A DNA stretch of 64,000 bases from Dryococelus australis (GCA_029891345.1 CM057000.1:131347663-131411662), one strand, 5' to 3'. Positions 1 to 11,625 are shown, counted from the stretch's first letter. Program-made: numbers and translations. Notes: generated by a model not told the origin, from the letters alone.

Positions 1-498
1 TCGATTATTGTCATAGATACAGTAAACGAAGTTAAGTTAAAATCGGTTACTTAGTTTCGTAGATATAGCACACTTATCTAAAATGTTTTTATCGCCACCA
101 TTCTAAATATAAGGGTCTTTCACACTTAAAACATATAAACTAATATGGCTTGATACAGTACAACTTCGTCGCCAAATTTGGAAGAAATAGAATGGTTTGG
201 TGCAGTCTTACAAAATTGTGAACAAAAGAGATATTGTGTTGACACATTTGATAGTTGTAGTACATAAAGCCAGCATACAAAGTTACGTTCGAATTAATTG
301 CACGGTTTCGACGCTATAGCACACAATGCTAAAATAGATATTTGGCCGTCATTTTGAAAATAAAAGTCTGACCTACTTAAAACATACACACTTTACACAG
401 CTTGTTACAGAGGCTCAGGTTGTCACAGCATGAAAATATTACGCATGGTTTATTGCACTGATGAAAAATGCCGAAAGGGTTGTACAGGCAATTGATGA

Positions 499-753
499 TT
501 AGTAGCACTGTTAAGTGCTTCAGCTGAAAAAGCCTATAGTACTGTTGTATATGGCGATGACACATCCGAAGACGTCTTTGGCTCTGCTGGTATCGCAGGT
601 GTCTCTACCAAAGAAGTGGATGACACTGGCGAATGGCCAGATAATTCATCTAATGCTGTAGGTATCTAGGGCGAAGAAACAGATGGCACGAGCAAACAAG
701 TAGATTTCTTCGTACCAAATGTCAACAGTAAGTACTGTTGGATACCCGTCTGA
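499..753 (+). other. Coding-like remnant, acidic open frame broken by one stop
   Basis: From 499 one frame is open for 56 codons, meets TAG at 667-669, and stays open for 27 more codons to TGA at 751. The translation is rich in Asp, Glu, Gly and Ser (for example the run VVYGDDTSEDVFGSAG) and codon choice looks less AT-driven than the flanks. A good donor-like GTAAGT lies at 728-733 within the second part, so it could be an old exon pair or an exon of a decayed gene. I recognise no family and see no start codon. Chance openness is possible. Confidence 0.25.
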
Positions 754-806
754 TGTAACTAACTCCATCGTGAATTGCGGATTTACAAGCTGAAAAAAAG
801 ATCAGC

Positions 807-1400
807 TTGACAAATATTCAGCCTACAAACCAGGAAATCAGCCTGACCCTGCCTACTTATTTAGGTTCTTGCAATAGCCTGTCTTTGAGATTCGAATCAT
901 GTGCAGGTATCTTGACATCACGCCGACCTTCACCTTACCAGCAATATAACAACATGCAAACTCTTGCCAGCCGGACAAGTGCAAGCACCGAGGTGACACG
1001 TGAGTAGCCGACCAATCACGAGAAGGTGCTGACGTTTCTCACACAGCCCGTCGGTGACATGGAAAATTATGTCACATTAGACTCTGACTGACCGATGGAA
1101 TGCAAAGCACTAACACATGACTGAGACTTTGAGCAATGCTCTGAAAGTGTGACGAAATATCATCGAAGGTAGATCCATTTCAACTTCATGGTTAACATAA
1201 AGCTCATTAATAATATTAGGACTAACTATTAATAATAGTAGACTCATTATTCCGATAAAGTGTGCCAAAATTTACCCTTGAACTCCTAAAGTCTCTATAA
1301 GCTAATACATTTGATGATCAAATTGGTTATAAAAATCTAGGACCAGTTTTTTTTTTTGGGGGGGGGGGGTAGGGGTGGAGGAATCTTCATTCCTGTCATT
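807..1400. other. No gene seen; T11G12 homopolymer junction
   Basis: Open frames here are short and mutually overlapping, with no recognisable domain. At 1347-1369 there is a run of 11 T followed by 12 G, one of many poly-C/poly-G tracts in this window. Confidence 0.5.
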
Positions 1401-1750
1401 TAAGCACTTACATACTTTTTACATTGCAATAATCTAACATTGATTTATGCACTTATTTATCATGTATTAATATTACTTGTTCTGTTTGGCTGACCCCTAT
1501 TAAAATAATTTATTTGAAAATTGTTATATATACAGTATTATACATTTATACCATACATATAATATTAACACATTAGCTGTATTATATGATTTTGTAGATT
1601 CATTTATATACTTAGAGTTATATGTTCACACATTTTTGAGTGGTTATAATTATAATTCGATAAGTGATTTACTTAACGGAACATCACATTTTTAAAATGT
1701 GATTGCATAGTTTCTTCTGTCGTATATTCAGTCAATGTGATAGTAAGTAT

Positions 1751-1790
1751 ATACGCTTTTCTTAATTAATATACGCTTTTCTTAATTAAT
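1751..1790 (+). repeat. Perfect 20-bp tandem duplication
   Basis: The 20-mer ATACGCTTTTCTTAATTAAT occurs twice head to tail with no mismatch. The surrounding 1.4-2.4 kb is AT-rich and shows no gene; a C12 tract lies at 1833-1844. Confidence 0.9.
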
Positions 1791-2464
1791 AATTATATTT
1801 GTCCTACATCAAAATATAGTCTCTCTCTAAATCCCCCCCCCCCCTCCTCATTCACTCTTAGGATTTTTGCTTGTTTAATCAGTGCTTGTTGCCATAAACT
1901 TTAAAGTGTCTAAAAATCTTTGCGCTAGTGCAATTTTAACTCTCTTACTAAAAGGTTAATATTTTTCTTCATTGTTGGGAATTAAAGATAAGTCCTCGTT
2001 AATATTACTAAATGCTTTAGTAAAAAAATCTGCATCATAATCTTAAAGTTATGAACTCCAACATACTGTAGTATAAAGTCATTATTGATATTGTGTTTAC
2101 AAAATTATCAATATAATATTTATATTTATAATTACTATTTATATTTACCATAGTAAATACGACTTCCCCAGATTGAGTACGTTCAGTGTTAGAATTTATT
2201 TTACCCATAAAATTTGTTTTAAAATTTCCTAATTAATCAGATGTAAAATGACTACTAGACTGATTTTAAAGTTTCCTACAACAATTTTAGGAATGCATCT
2301 AAAACCATTTTTTTTCAGTTTTTTTTCTCTTAGCTGGAATACTACATATTTAAGTAAGCAAGGAAGAATGTGCTAAGGCGATTATTACAGTAATATTGTG
2401 GGAGGATATTACGTCACATCGTGATATCCCGAAGAAGTAAAGGCTTGAGGAGTCCTTCCTCTAG

Positions 2465-2576
2465 GCCTAGACATCTAACATGGCAAGACGTTTCAGTTAA
2501 GTGCCCCGCCTGTCGGCGCCTTGATGACAGCGTACTTGACGACTCCGGAGAGTGGAGGATGGCCAGCGTCGTGTAA
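2465..2576 (+). other. Possible terminal coding exon, 37 codons
   Basis: A polypyrimidine-rich acceptor (CCTTCCTCTAG) ends at 2464. The frame after it is open for 36 codons to TAA at 2574 and contains a CPAC cysteine pair followed by an acidic stretch (LDDSVLDDSGEW). The block is clearly more GC-rich than the AT-rich flanks. I recognise no protein family. It could be the last exon of an unknown gene or a relic inside a repeat. Confidence 0.25.
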
Positions 2577-2760
2577 CCAGGCGGAGGAAGGACGGAGATG
2601 TTTCGTTCTAGTGGAATCTTCAGTGATGCCTGCCGTATTCGGCTTTGAAAATGCCGACGCCATCGCTTCCCGAAGCTGTCAAGTAAGACCTATCCATGGC
2701 ACGAGCCAAAAGTATGCTCGCAACTTAGCAAACTTAGTGAAGTCTTTTGATAATATTGCT

Positions 2761-3639
2761 TGACTGTCAGATTTGTCCGAGGAACTGTTTTAATGAGGGA
2801 GTCAAGTTTAGTTTGTTGCTGCAGTATGAAAATAGGTTTTGTTATGAATTTTTAAATGAGCTTTCCTTGGTGAACATTCCCAGTGGTCATTTCATGTTTC
2901 GTGTTCCACTCTGTGTACAGTAATTTTAAATTTCATGACAAGAGAGTGACTATCTGAACTTTGCCTGCAAAATGGCATGCAGTAGTATTAAATCAGATTT
3001 CATTTAGTTGTGCTCTCCATGTTGAATTTTCAGGTTTTCGAAGCAGTAATTCTCAATCTGATTTTTTGGCAAAATTCCTTATAGGTATTTGACGGCATTA
3101 ATCTTGAGTGTTATTCTATTTCTTTGAATTTAATTTTTTTTTTTTAAGGAATAGTAAACTTAAATATGTTCCTTTAATTAAAAATGATATTTAAGTGCAT
3201 TCTGTCGTTTCAATGTGTATGTTAGTTGTAAGGTATTTTTTCAGGGTGTCTTGATTTACTAATGTGTGTCTTAATATTGAATTTAAATATTTAAATTTGA
3301 TCATTAATGAATGCTGGCCTAAGTATACCACAAGGACTCCAAGTGTTTCTCTATAAGACATGTGTGAGTCAGCCTTCCTGAAGTATCTCAAATTATATGT
3401 TCCTCATTGTATTAAAAGTCCACATTTTAATGGAATGTAATGTTATGAAGAAGAGTCGGCTACTTGATTGCTGTAGGTCAGTTACATTCCGGGCAAAAGT
3501 ACCAACCACGCAGCTACACAAGTTTCCAACTTATTCTAAATCCACAACATCCACATATCCATTATCATTATAAACTTTCCCTTCCAATCTCGTAATAGTA
3601 CATTATAATACACCAACCAGGAAGTTGTATTATTATAAC
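2761..3639. other. No gene seen
   Basis: AT-rich sequence with only short random-looking open frames on both strands. No repeat family was recognised here. Confidence 0.5.
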
Positions 3640-3881
3640 TAGGGACTGGAAAATTTCACGAATTCATTTTAGGGCAAGCTAGACTTCAATCACATGTGTA
3701 TATCTGTAATGTTTGCAATTGGATCACATTTTATTGGACACGCCTATGTGAACTCTGAGCCAGTAACAGAGCTGCGAGGAACCAAGCACCGATTTACTTA
3801 ACGAAAACTGATGCTCGACAATTCATAGCACCTTGGAGTCTAGCCTACAGGTTGTTTAAATCGATACATTTCCTGTCCCTA
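3640..3881. mobile_element. hAT-like MITE, copy 1
   Basis: A 242-bp non-coding element begins TAGGGACTGG and ends with its inverse CCTGTCCCTA. It is flanked by 8-bp near-duplicates ATTATAAC (3632-3639) and ATTATAGC (3882-3889). An 8-bp TSD with a TAGGG-type TIR is the hAT signature. The interior (ATTGGATCACA, then TCTGAGCCA) is shared with the copies at 56541 and 57779 and with a fragment at 43447. Confidence 0.8.
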
Positions 3882-4226
3882 ATTATAGCATATGTTACAC
3901 TAAACTACTATATATGCATCACCACGACAGTTAGCGTTCATTTGACAGTGCGTTTTATAATTTTGCCGTAGTTTTTTGGTTATGGACTGAATATATGCAT
4001 TTAATTTAATAGCGTTTTAATGGTGTTCTTTCCCATCGCTTAGTTTTTCGCTACGTCTAATATTTCATCATACTCATTTTTTACATTTATGGCGTATAAA
4101 TTATTTCTTCTAATTATTTGGAATGTTATTTTAATAATATTCATATAGGTTACATTTTTACACTGTATATCCCTGTTCTCATGGTGCCAATTATTTTATT
4201 TGCTCTAAATTAACGAATCTTTTTAT
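3882..4226. other. No gene seen
   Basis: AT-rich spacer between the hAT-like MITE and the 170-bp duplication, with nothing recognised. Confidence 0.45.
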
Positions 4227-4563
4227 TTTCATTTAAATATTCATAAATTATTTATAGACATCATTATGAACATATTTCGTTGGCTTTTTAAATCCCAGTT
4301 CAAATGTATAATATTCATAGGAATGTAGTGCTCATGATTTTGATATTCTATAGTATAAAATGTTCTGACTTAGGTCTATTTCTTTACTATACTTTATTTC
4401 ATTTAAATATTCATAAATTCTTTATAGACATCATTATGAACATATTTCGTTGGCTTTTTAAATCCCAGTTCAAATGTATAATATTCATAGGAATGTAGTG
4501 CTCATGATTTTGATATTCTATATTATAAAATTTTCTGAATTAGGTCTATTTCTTTACTAAACT
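4227..4563 (+). repeat. Tandem duplication of a 170-bp unit, two copies
   Basis: The segment starting near 4231 (ATTTAAATATTCATAAATT) recurs exactly 170 bp later at 4401, and identity continues to about 4563 with only a few substitutions. The high identity implies a recent local duplication. The short frame inside it is a product of the repeat and not gene evidence. Confidence 0.9.
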
Positions 4564-4989
4564 CATTGTATAAAGAATGATTGTAGTTTCTAAAATTAAT
4601 TTTATCGTCAATATTTAGCATCTCAATTTTTACAGCGTTTTGTGATACACAGACTGTTTCACGATGGTATAATTTTTCTTTGCTACGAAAATATTTTATA
4701 ATTTCTTTTAAAGAAGTCTATATTTCCATTACGATTGTCATGCTATTTTGAAATTAACCTTGAGAAATCTTCAATTCAAAAATTCTTTTATCGGTAAAAA
4801 ATATATTAAATAAGCAGACGTTAATTGTCTATCGAAATTAGATTGAAATGTTTACTCTTTTACTTTTAAAAAATATACATTCATAACATTTTTTATTTTT
4901 TATTTTTTTTATTTTGTATGCCTTTTGGCAAAACACTTTATATGTAAAGTCTTTAACTGGGCTGTATTTTGTAAATAATAACCCTATGT

Positions 4990-5090
4990 ATTTTATGCCA
5001 CTGTAAATAAAGTAGGAAATTAAATTTACTTATTTTATTTTTAATACCTCCATCTCTTACGAACCTGGATACTCCCTATGCAACCTGTAA
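4990..5090 (+). repeat. Dispersed repeat J, copy 1
   Basis: The block around ATACCTCCATCTCTTACGAA followed by GGATACTCCCT is similar, with gaps, to 44060-44200, and both are preceded by an A/T-rich stretch containing AATAAA-like motifs. Element ends are not visible. The rest of 4564-5247 shows no gene. Confidence 0.35.
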
Positions 5091-5247
5091 CATTAGTATA
5101 ATATTTAAGCTAATTTTATTTAAATTTGTTATAACGTTTATTTCACTTATATGACTTGGCTAGTACAACAGTCATAATTCTTCAAAACTGGAAACTAACT
5201 TGAAGGAGAAACCTCCTCCTATAAACATGTTTAACTATGTATGTAAA

Positions 5248-5583
5248 GCTGTACACGGTAAAATGAGCACTCTCGAAAGCCCTGCTTAAGATCTACTTGT
5301 ATGCACGTTGTGTCCTCTTCCTCCTTATGTAAAATTAACATTGCCATGGGTCTCAGCACTTTATTCATGCTTCAGTCAAGTGAAACTGTAAAATTATTAG
5401 GAAAGTAAATGTTTTAAAAATCTGCTCCTTTTTACTCTTCTATTCACTAAAAAAGCAGAAAAGGAAATTAATGTAAGTTATCACAAATGGTTACCTAACA
5501 CGCTTTATTCGACGTTAAGATATGAAACTACTTTTCAATCCTTCGTTGCCAACTTTACTGGGCGCATGTCACTCAGTGCGCCA

Positions 5584-5669
<86 letters not shown>

Positions 5670-5730
5670 CAGAGCCAGCGACTTTTTTCTAAGGTTGATT
5701 TCAAAAGTGCTCGCTTTATTGTGAACAAGC
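5248..5730 (+). mobile_element. Family-A MITE, copy A1, plus orientation
   Basis: A non-coding element with TIRs of the type GGCTGTTCACGGTAAA. The left end reads GCTGTACACGGTAAAATGAG; the right end is the inverse, CTCGCTTTATTGTGAACAAG. The interior contains the family landmarks CTTAAGATCTACTTGTATGC, GCCATGGG and GGGCGCATGTCACTCAGTGC. It is about 400 bp without the TA expansion at 5588-5667. Related copies occur at 15609, 18506, 29975, 37365, 48502, 52258 and 55268. Confidence 0.85.
5588..5667. repeat. TA dinucleotide microsatellite, 40 units
   Basis: Uninterrupted TA repeats of 80 bp lie inside MITE A1, at the place where sister copies have only AAAATATATG. The long Ile-Tyr open frame across it is an artefact of the repeat. 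Confidence 0.95.
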
Positions 5731-6084
5731 TTTAGAAGAGTTGTGTACGACTTATCATCCAAATTTATTATTAAGGGTGTTATTCAGCCATTAAAATAGC
5801 AAAAAGAGAAGTATTGAGCCAAAAAGAATTTATCGGAAACTATTTGATATGAAAAGAAACAATGTCGCGCAGCAATGAAGATCTTCAAGTTCTGAAAAGT
5901 AAATTGTAAATAATATCCCCAGTCGGTAACCAAGTATATGTTGCTGCTCTCGTATCACACTAAATGTTGTAGCCCTGAGTATTTGCTGAAACTACAACAC
6001 AGATTATTAATCTCTTTGCCAAAATGTCCAAAAATTGGCTACATTTTTTGGAACACTGACCGCTCCGTTTATGAGAAAACCGCC

Positions 6085-6160
6085 CCCACAAATAAGGGTG
6101 GCACTCCAGTGCCGTGGAAGTGTAGGCAACGCGTTCACCACCAAGCCACTCAGTTTGCCT
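6085..6160 (-). repeat. tRNA-like SINE head candidate
   Basis: On the minus strand the sequence GTGGCTTGGTGGTGAACGCG then TTGCCTAC resembles a pol III A-box region of a tRNA-derived SINE. No clear B-box or tail was found, so this is tentative. The rest of 5731-7200 has no recognised gene. Confidence 0.3.
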
Positions 6161-7282
6161 ACCTCCAAGGTACTTGACCGCCTCAGTTTTTGTGGGCTAC
6201 TTCGTAAGCGGAACGGTTTGGATTCTTACAACAATGCAAACTTTTTTTGTACATCCGGACGTGGTAACTAACATCCGGTCTTGTAGTTTTAGCAATTACT
6301 TAGATCTATAACGCTTACCGCGACGGTGGAGAAGCAATTCCTATTTCTCCTTCTGATACATTGTGCCAATTTCTGTTCTTCCAACTCTAATAATTCCATA
6401 ATTCTTTAACTAAAAGCTTGTTACTTGTTACTTTGGGCCACAAATCGTACATGTCCTTTCTACCTGAGTTTTAATATCGAATTAAGGGGGTTGACACTCT
6501 ACGGGCTCAATCGAGCCACTATTTTCTCAGGTCACAGCAGCGTTGCCAACACCAAAAATACAACGAAAATTTACTCAAGTTTATAAATTATAATCGCTCA
6601 GTTTATTACTACGAGGTAGTTAGAAATATTATTTCACTTTTAATATTTAGCAAATTACACAACGACAATTTTGTAACATCACTCGATAGTTGCACAATTG
6701 CTGCCCTGTTTTAGTTGATGCGTCGGTGACTTGCATAGAAAACAGAAAGGGTGACTTACCTGATGTTGTGTTTACCGAGGCAAGATCGTTGATTTACGTT
6801 TCGGTTTGTTAGAAAGACTTTTAAAATACAAAGGTGTTCCAGAAAATAAGGAGTCACCAGTCTTCAATACTTAATTGTAGAAAGTATTCAGATCAACCTC
6901 CAAAACAATGTAGTTTTTCCAACTGCATGAACAGTAGGAAAAAAAAACTTAAAACAGAAGTTGTCACCTAGACAATATTTGCCTTGACGAAGATGAGTTC
7001 CCTAGAGTGTCGCCTCAGAGTAGCGAACATCTGAATTCATAGTTTTTTTTTTTATCATATTGATGTGTTTTGACGAATTTTGTTATGTTGACAGTGTAAC
7101 TGCGACCTGTTTACGTTTTGTACAGGGGGTGGCTATGTCCTATACTGTGCAGTGTTAACAAGTGAAGCCAGTTTATAGCGTGGAGTTAGGCGGTTGTTTA
7201 CCGGTAGAAAAAGTCACGTAACCAACAGAAGCCAAAACATTGTATCTGCCTATCTTTCACGTGTATTTTGATGAGTATTAAA

Positions 7283-7338
7283 ATGGACATAAATGAACAT
7301 ACAACCGTTTTGGAACTAAACGATAATATACATAAAGC
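7283..7338 (+). CDS. Possible first coding exon (18 codons plus 2 nt)
   Basis: ATG at 7283 sits in a strong context (AAAATGG). The frame reads MDINEHTTVLELND and continues to 7338, where a consensus splice donor GTGAGT (7339-7344) follows. The start context, in-frame opening and perfect donor together suggest a real 5' exon. Upstream 7090-7282 would be 5' UTR and promoter, although no TATA box stands out. The next exon is not identifiable here; the following 1.5 kb is AT-rich and intron-like. I do not recognise the protein. A chance ATG-donor pair cannot be excluded. Confidence 0.35.
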
Positions 7339-7344
7339 GTGAGT

Positions 7345-8765
7345 GTGTTTGTCTTAGATAATTAGATATAAATTTCGCCGTTAAATATGTAAAGTTATGA
7401 ATTATTTACATTTAAATGGAAGTGTTCTATACGGTGTTTTGGTTGAATTGCTTCCCATTTCCTGTATATTTGCCTTGAAAATATTCCAGGAAATAATTTT
7501 CTGACGTGTATAGGAGCTTTTCAAAGTTATGATAAAACTTTAACCGTACTAAAATCGAATATAATACGCTATTGAAGTCGTCTCTGAGTGCGTTACAATT
7601 GAAGCAGCCATACGGGAGAGAGACAACTTTAAATATTCTCTAAATTTGTATTATTCTTGCGTTTGTGAAATATGAATTTGTCATGTAAACACGCCTTAAA
7701 AGTATAATCTATTTTTAATTTATTCGGCGACCAACGAAAAGTAATATTAATATATGAAAATGCGTACGAGCCAGGCCATACGATTGAAATGTTTAGTGTA
7801 TTCGTATATACCGTGGATGCATTCGTGAAAGATATTGCATAATTATTGTGTGTATATGGATATTTTTATCTGCGTAAGTTTGTAAAGTAACAATTGCAGT
7901 GTGTTTAATTTTTGCAAGTGAGGTTGTGATTACTAACGTGCCGTGAATTTAAGGTCTAACCTGCAAGTTGCGGACTCATTAGAGGTACAGGCACTTTTTT
8001 AAAACTGCAGATACGTATTTTTCTAAATGCAGATTTGCTATTTTAGTGTAGGAGTTTATGGAATTCATTTGTTAGTAATGACAAATCATCTCGTAAACCA
8101 ATACAAAGCTACACATTATAAAAACTCCACTCCTTACAATTTTTTCTCCCCAAGTCAGCAGAATTGCAGTGACAAACAAGAAATCAGCTGTTGTAACAAT
8201 ACAAGAATATAGGCTTACAACCAAATCAGTTCTCATATTTTTAATAGATACTGAATGTAGCCTTCATTATTTGCAATTTCCATGGTTTCTCGAACTCACT
8301 CTATGCAATTTCTGGGGTGACTCAATAAAGACAATTTGACCAATTCCTTCCTTGTATTCCCTTCATTGTGTTCTTGGTTTACCATTTTCTAATGAACCTA
8401 CTGTCGACAAGATGTTAAGTTAAATAAATTAAGTTTACTTGTGTATTTAGATGGTTATGTAATTAACGGTAGGCTGTAATCATTACAGTAAATCACATGT
8501 TTATACATTTTATTGTTTTCCAAAGGTAGTCAAAATAAAGAAAACTTAGATAAAGCCAATCTTTTCCTATAACTACACCATCTGCAAAATAGAAAAACAT
8601 TGCGTGATTTTCTTTCAACTCTATTTCACCCTTCTTAATGATTTTTCAAATTCTAATTTTGAGGGCAACTAATTGGACATAAGCTTATTCTAATATTGAT
8701 GATGGAATTATGGAAATTTATATGAAAATGTTACATTTTTTAAAAGTCTACTTGTAAATGAAAAA
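7345..8765. other. AT-rich intron-like or intergenic DNA, no gene seen
   Basis: Long AT-rich stretch with no convincing exon, repeat or RNA gene. It could be the first intron of a gene starting at 7283. Confidence 0.4.
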
Positions 8766-8780
8766 ATGGGATATTTACAG

Positions 8781-8834
8781 AACAACCACGGACACTGCAA
8801 AACAACCACGAACAAAATTTCCGAAACAACCACG
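8781..8834 (+). repeat. Three copies of AACAACCACG
   Basis: The 10-mer AACAACCACG occurs at 8781, 8801 and 8825, mostly followed by GAACAA-like sequence, just upstream of the LINE. It is a short degenerate direct-repeat cluster. Confidence 0.7.
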
Positions 8835-8875
8835 AACAACATCTCCAGAACAAACATCATTTATACATTAACTGA

Positions 8876-10326
8876 ACCAAACACTTCCTGGAACAGTTTT
8901 ATTAATACATTTCGTTGTCATTTTAATCATGCCTTTCCACTCAAATCTATAAAATGTAGCAGTAGCTCGAAAATAAAATGGATTCGTAAAAGTCTGACAG
9001 TCTCAGGACAGAGATTAAAAACAATGCATGAAATGCTAAGAACCCAGGGGGAAAACAAAAATTATACTGTAAGCAATACGAAAAATTATATAACAAGTTA
9101 CTTGGAGTAGCAAGGCATAAATACAATGGGGGGAAAGATAGCCTCCTCCTCACATATTACAAAAGCAATATGGAACATTATTAATAATGAATTGAAACCT
9201 AGGAAAGTACATGTTAACCTTTCCTTGAAAGTTGATGGTAGCAAAATCGAAAATAGCGAGGACGTATCTAATAGTTTTAATGCCTATTTCATAAACATCC
9301 CACTAAAATTGCTAAATCAACACAGAGCTACAAATATTAGTCCTGCACACATACCCCAAAGACCTAACACTTGGAATGATAATACGCTGTTTTTCACATT
9401 TATCTCTGAAGAAGACATCATATGTTTAATTAAAAATTTCAAAAGTAAAAGTTCCTGTGGAATAGATGAGGTATCTATGTCTCTGCTAAAAAAGTGTTCT
9501 TATTATAAAGTAAAACTGCCTTTGACTTACATTTTCAATGAATGTCTTGCCCAGGGAATTTTTCCTGACAGACTCAAATACACAAAAGTAGTACCCATAC
9601 ATAAAAAAGTGAGAAGGCATTGATGGATAACTATAGGTCTATTGCTCTTCTTACGTTATTTTCAAAATTTTTGAGAAATTGATAACAAATAAACTGGCAC
9701 AATTTTTAATAACAAACAAGGTTATTTCATTGCATCAGTATGGTTTTGTAGAGGGCAGATCTACAGATCAAGCTATTTACAGTTTAACTGAAAAAATATT
9801 AACTTCTTTTTAAAAGATAATTCTCAACAGGTATATTCGCAGATCTTTCAAAAGCTTTTGATTGTGTAGACCACAATATTTTATTGCAAAAACTTTTGAT
9901 TGTGTAGACCACAATATTTTATTGCAAAAACTTTAACAGTGTGGGGTAAGAGGTGTAACCAATAATATGTTAAAATCATATCTCGAAGACAGAAAACAGA
10001 TCACCTCCATAAGATATTATGACAAAAATCACATTACAGATGTTATGTCGAATACCAGAACTACTCGAGTAGTAGCACAAGGATCAATACTGGGAGCAAT
10101 TTTATTCTTAATATTTATTAATGATTTTCCAGAACAAATAACCAACGGCTCAGCTATAATGTTTGTGGATGACACAAACATTGTGGTAACTAGTTCAAAA
10201 ATCGCTGTTCTTGAAGAAAATATAAAACAAACAGTGACTGAGATGTCCAGTTGGTTTCTGTATAATAAATTAATACCTATTAAATGTGAACAAATATGTG
10301 CTCATGAATTTCGTGCACAGAAATAA
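8876..10326 (+). pseudogene. LINE reverse transcriptase relic
   Basis: The frame holding the linker region (about 8876-9623) has an in-frame TAG at 9108. It then shows the RT N-terminal motif: a charged helix, SSCGIDEVS, and VVPIHKK. The next block (NYRSIALL, from 9623) is in a second frame. The palm block at 9967-10326 is in a third frame, with the motif QGSILGAILFLIFINDF and a catalytic-type FVDDTN where FADD is usual. RT copies LINE RNA into the target site. Frame changes, stops and a 38-bp internal duplication make this copy non-functional. Confidence 0.88.
9855..9930 (+). repeat. 38-bp perfect tandem duplication inside the RT relic
   Basis: The 38-bp unit starting CTTTTGATTGTGTAGACC occurs at 9855-9892 and again at 9893-9930 without mismatch. 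It duplicates the RT motif region that encodes FDCVDHNILLQKL. Because 38 is not a multiple of three it shifts the frame. Confidence 0.95.
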
Positions 10327-11314
10327 ACCTACAATGCAAGATGAAAGATACACAACAATAGAAGAAGACGGGTTACAGACAGTAAATAGTAGGCTACTTA
10401 ATTTCTAGGGCTCAGTGTAGACAGTAATTTAACTTGGAATAAGCATGTTGATAGTTTCTGTAAAAAATTGAGTTCAATGTGTTTTGCGGTACATACCTTA
10501 AAAATATTTGTAATAATAATACAATACTTGCATACTATTTCTCAAATATTCAGTCCATGATAAATTATGGAATCATATTTTGGAGTAAATCGACAAAATG
10601 GAAAAAGGTTTTTAGATTACAGAGTGAGATTAATAAGTAATAAGGAAAAAGAAGCCATTGTAGGCCGCTATTTATAAATAACAAAATTCTCACTCTTCCA
10701 TGCATGTATATGTACCATAGTATTCTTTTTTTTTTACATGGAAAACATTAAAATAGTGATATACACCATTACTACACCAGACAAGCTAATTATCTTCGAC
10801 TATTCTCCTACAGAACCTCAATATTTACATCAAATCCATACTATGCTAGGGCAAAACTAATAAATAACATACCCAATCATTTGAAGTAAATTAATAGTTT
10901 ACAGAAATTAAAAAGAACTGTTAAATTATACTTTCTAAATAAGGCCTTCTATTCTGTAGAAGAATACTTACATAAAGATGAATTTTTCTATAATGCAGAA
11001 CAAGACTGGTATAAAGAGACTTCATGTAATACCTTGAGTTTCAATCTAATGTAGACTTTATATATTTATACTTTAATATCTATCTGTACATGAATTATAA
11101 CAACTTGTACTGTAATCAAATGTAGTCTTAAAATGTTTGTAGAGCTGCTAGAATTAAGAAGTGTGTAAATTATATTATTTATGTGTTACATATTTTTATG
11201 TTAATATAATTGTATGCAAGTATCCATATTGCATAACAAAAAAAATAATAATAATTGACAAGTCCTTTCCAAAATGTATTGGTTGTATATCGGATGCAAG
11301 GAAAAAGTGTGCTT

Positions 11315-11355
11315 TGTGAAACAGCAAATACTCTAGCCATTACACCACCATGGCC
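11315..11355 (-). repeat. tRNA-like SINE head, second module
   Basis: On the minus strand, GGCCATGGTGGTGTAATGGC followed by TAGAGTATTTGC resembles a pol III A-box region. It lies downstream of, and in the same orientation as, the SINE at 11360-11625, suggesting two adjacent insertions or a dimer. Confidence 0.4.
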
Positions 11356-11359
11356 TTCA

Positions 11360-11625
11360 TCATCTTAAGACGGGAGGAGTTGAGAGAGGTTTGGTGGTTT
11401 GTAACAACCAAGGTATTGAGAGCCAATGAGGGCGAAATATGGCAGATATGAAGCAGCATTGAAATGCAAGGGTGGGGAAAATGGGAAAACCCCGAGAAAA
11501 CATGCAAGCCAGCAGCATCAATCAGCAATATTCCTATATGTGAAAATCTGTGAGTAACCTCACAGGGAAACCAACACGGATCACATTGGTGGAAGGCAAG
11601 CATCCTACCACTATGCCCACCGCAG
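11360..11625 (-). repeat. tRNA-derived SINE-like repeat, copy 1
   Basis: Minus-strand head: GTGGGCATAGTGGTAGGATG then CTTGCCTTCCACC, an A-box-like tRNA-derived sequence. The body contains GGTTTTCCC, CACCCTTGCATTTC, GCTGCTTCATA and TCGCCCTCATTGGC. The same body order occurs in the copies at 50125-50293 (minus) and 49324-49428 (plus). A C12 tract follows at 11626-11637. Confidence 0.55.

Larger units (their letters stand above)
8870..11258 (+). mobile_element. 5'-truncated, decayed non-LTR retrotransposon (LINE)
   Basis: The copy starts within the linker between endonuclease and reverse transcriptase (RT) and keeps a degenerate RT followed by about 900 bp of non-coding 3' sequence. It ends in an A/AAT-rich tail (11228-11258), as expected for target-primed retroposition. 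The endonuclease domain is absent, consistent with 5' truncation. The RT resembles the jockey/CR1 group of insect LINEs, but the clade cannot be fixed by eye. Many stops and frame changes show it is inactive. Confidence 0.85.

Noticed and set aside
5535-5762. Open frame encoding repeated Ile-Tyr
   Set aside because: Produced by the TA microsatellite inside a MITE.
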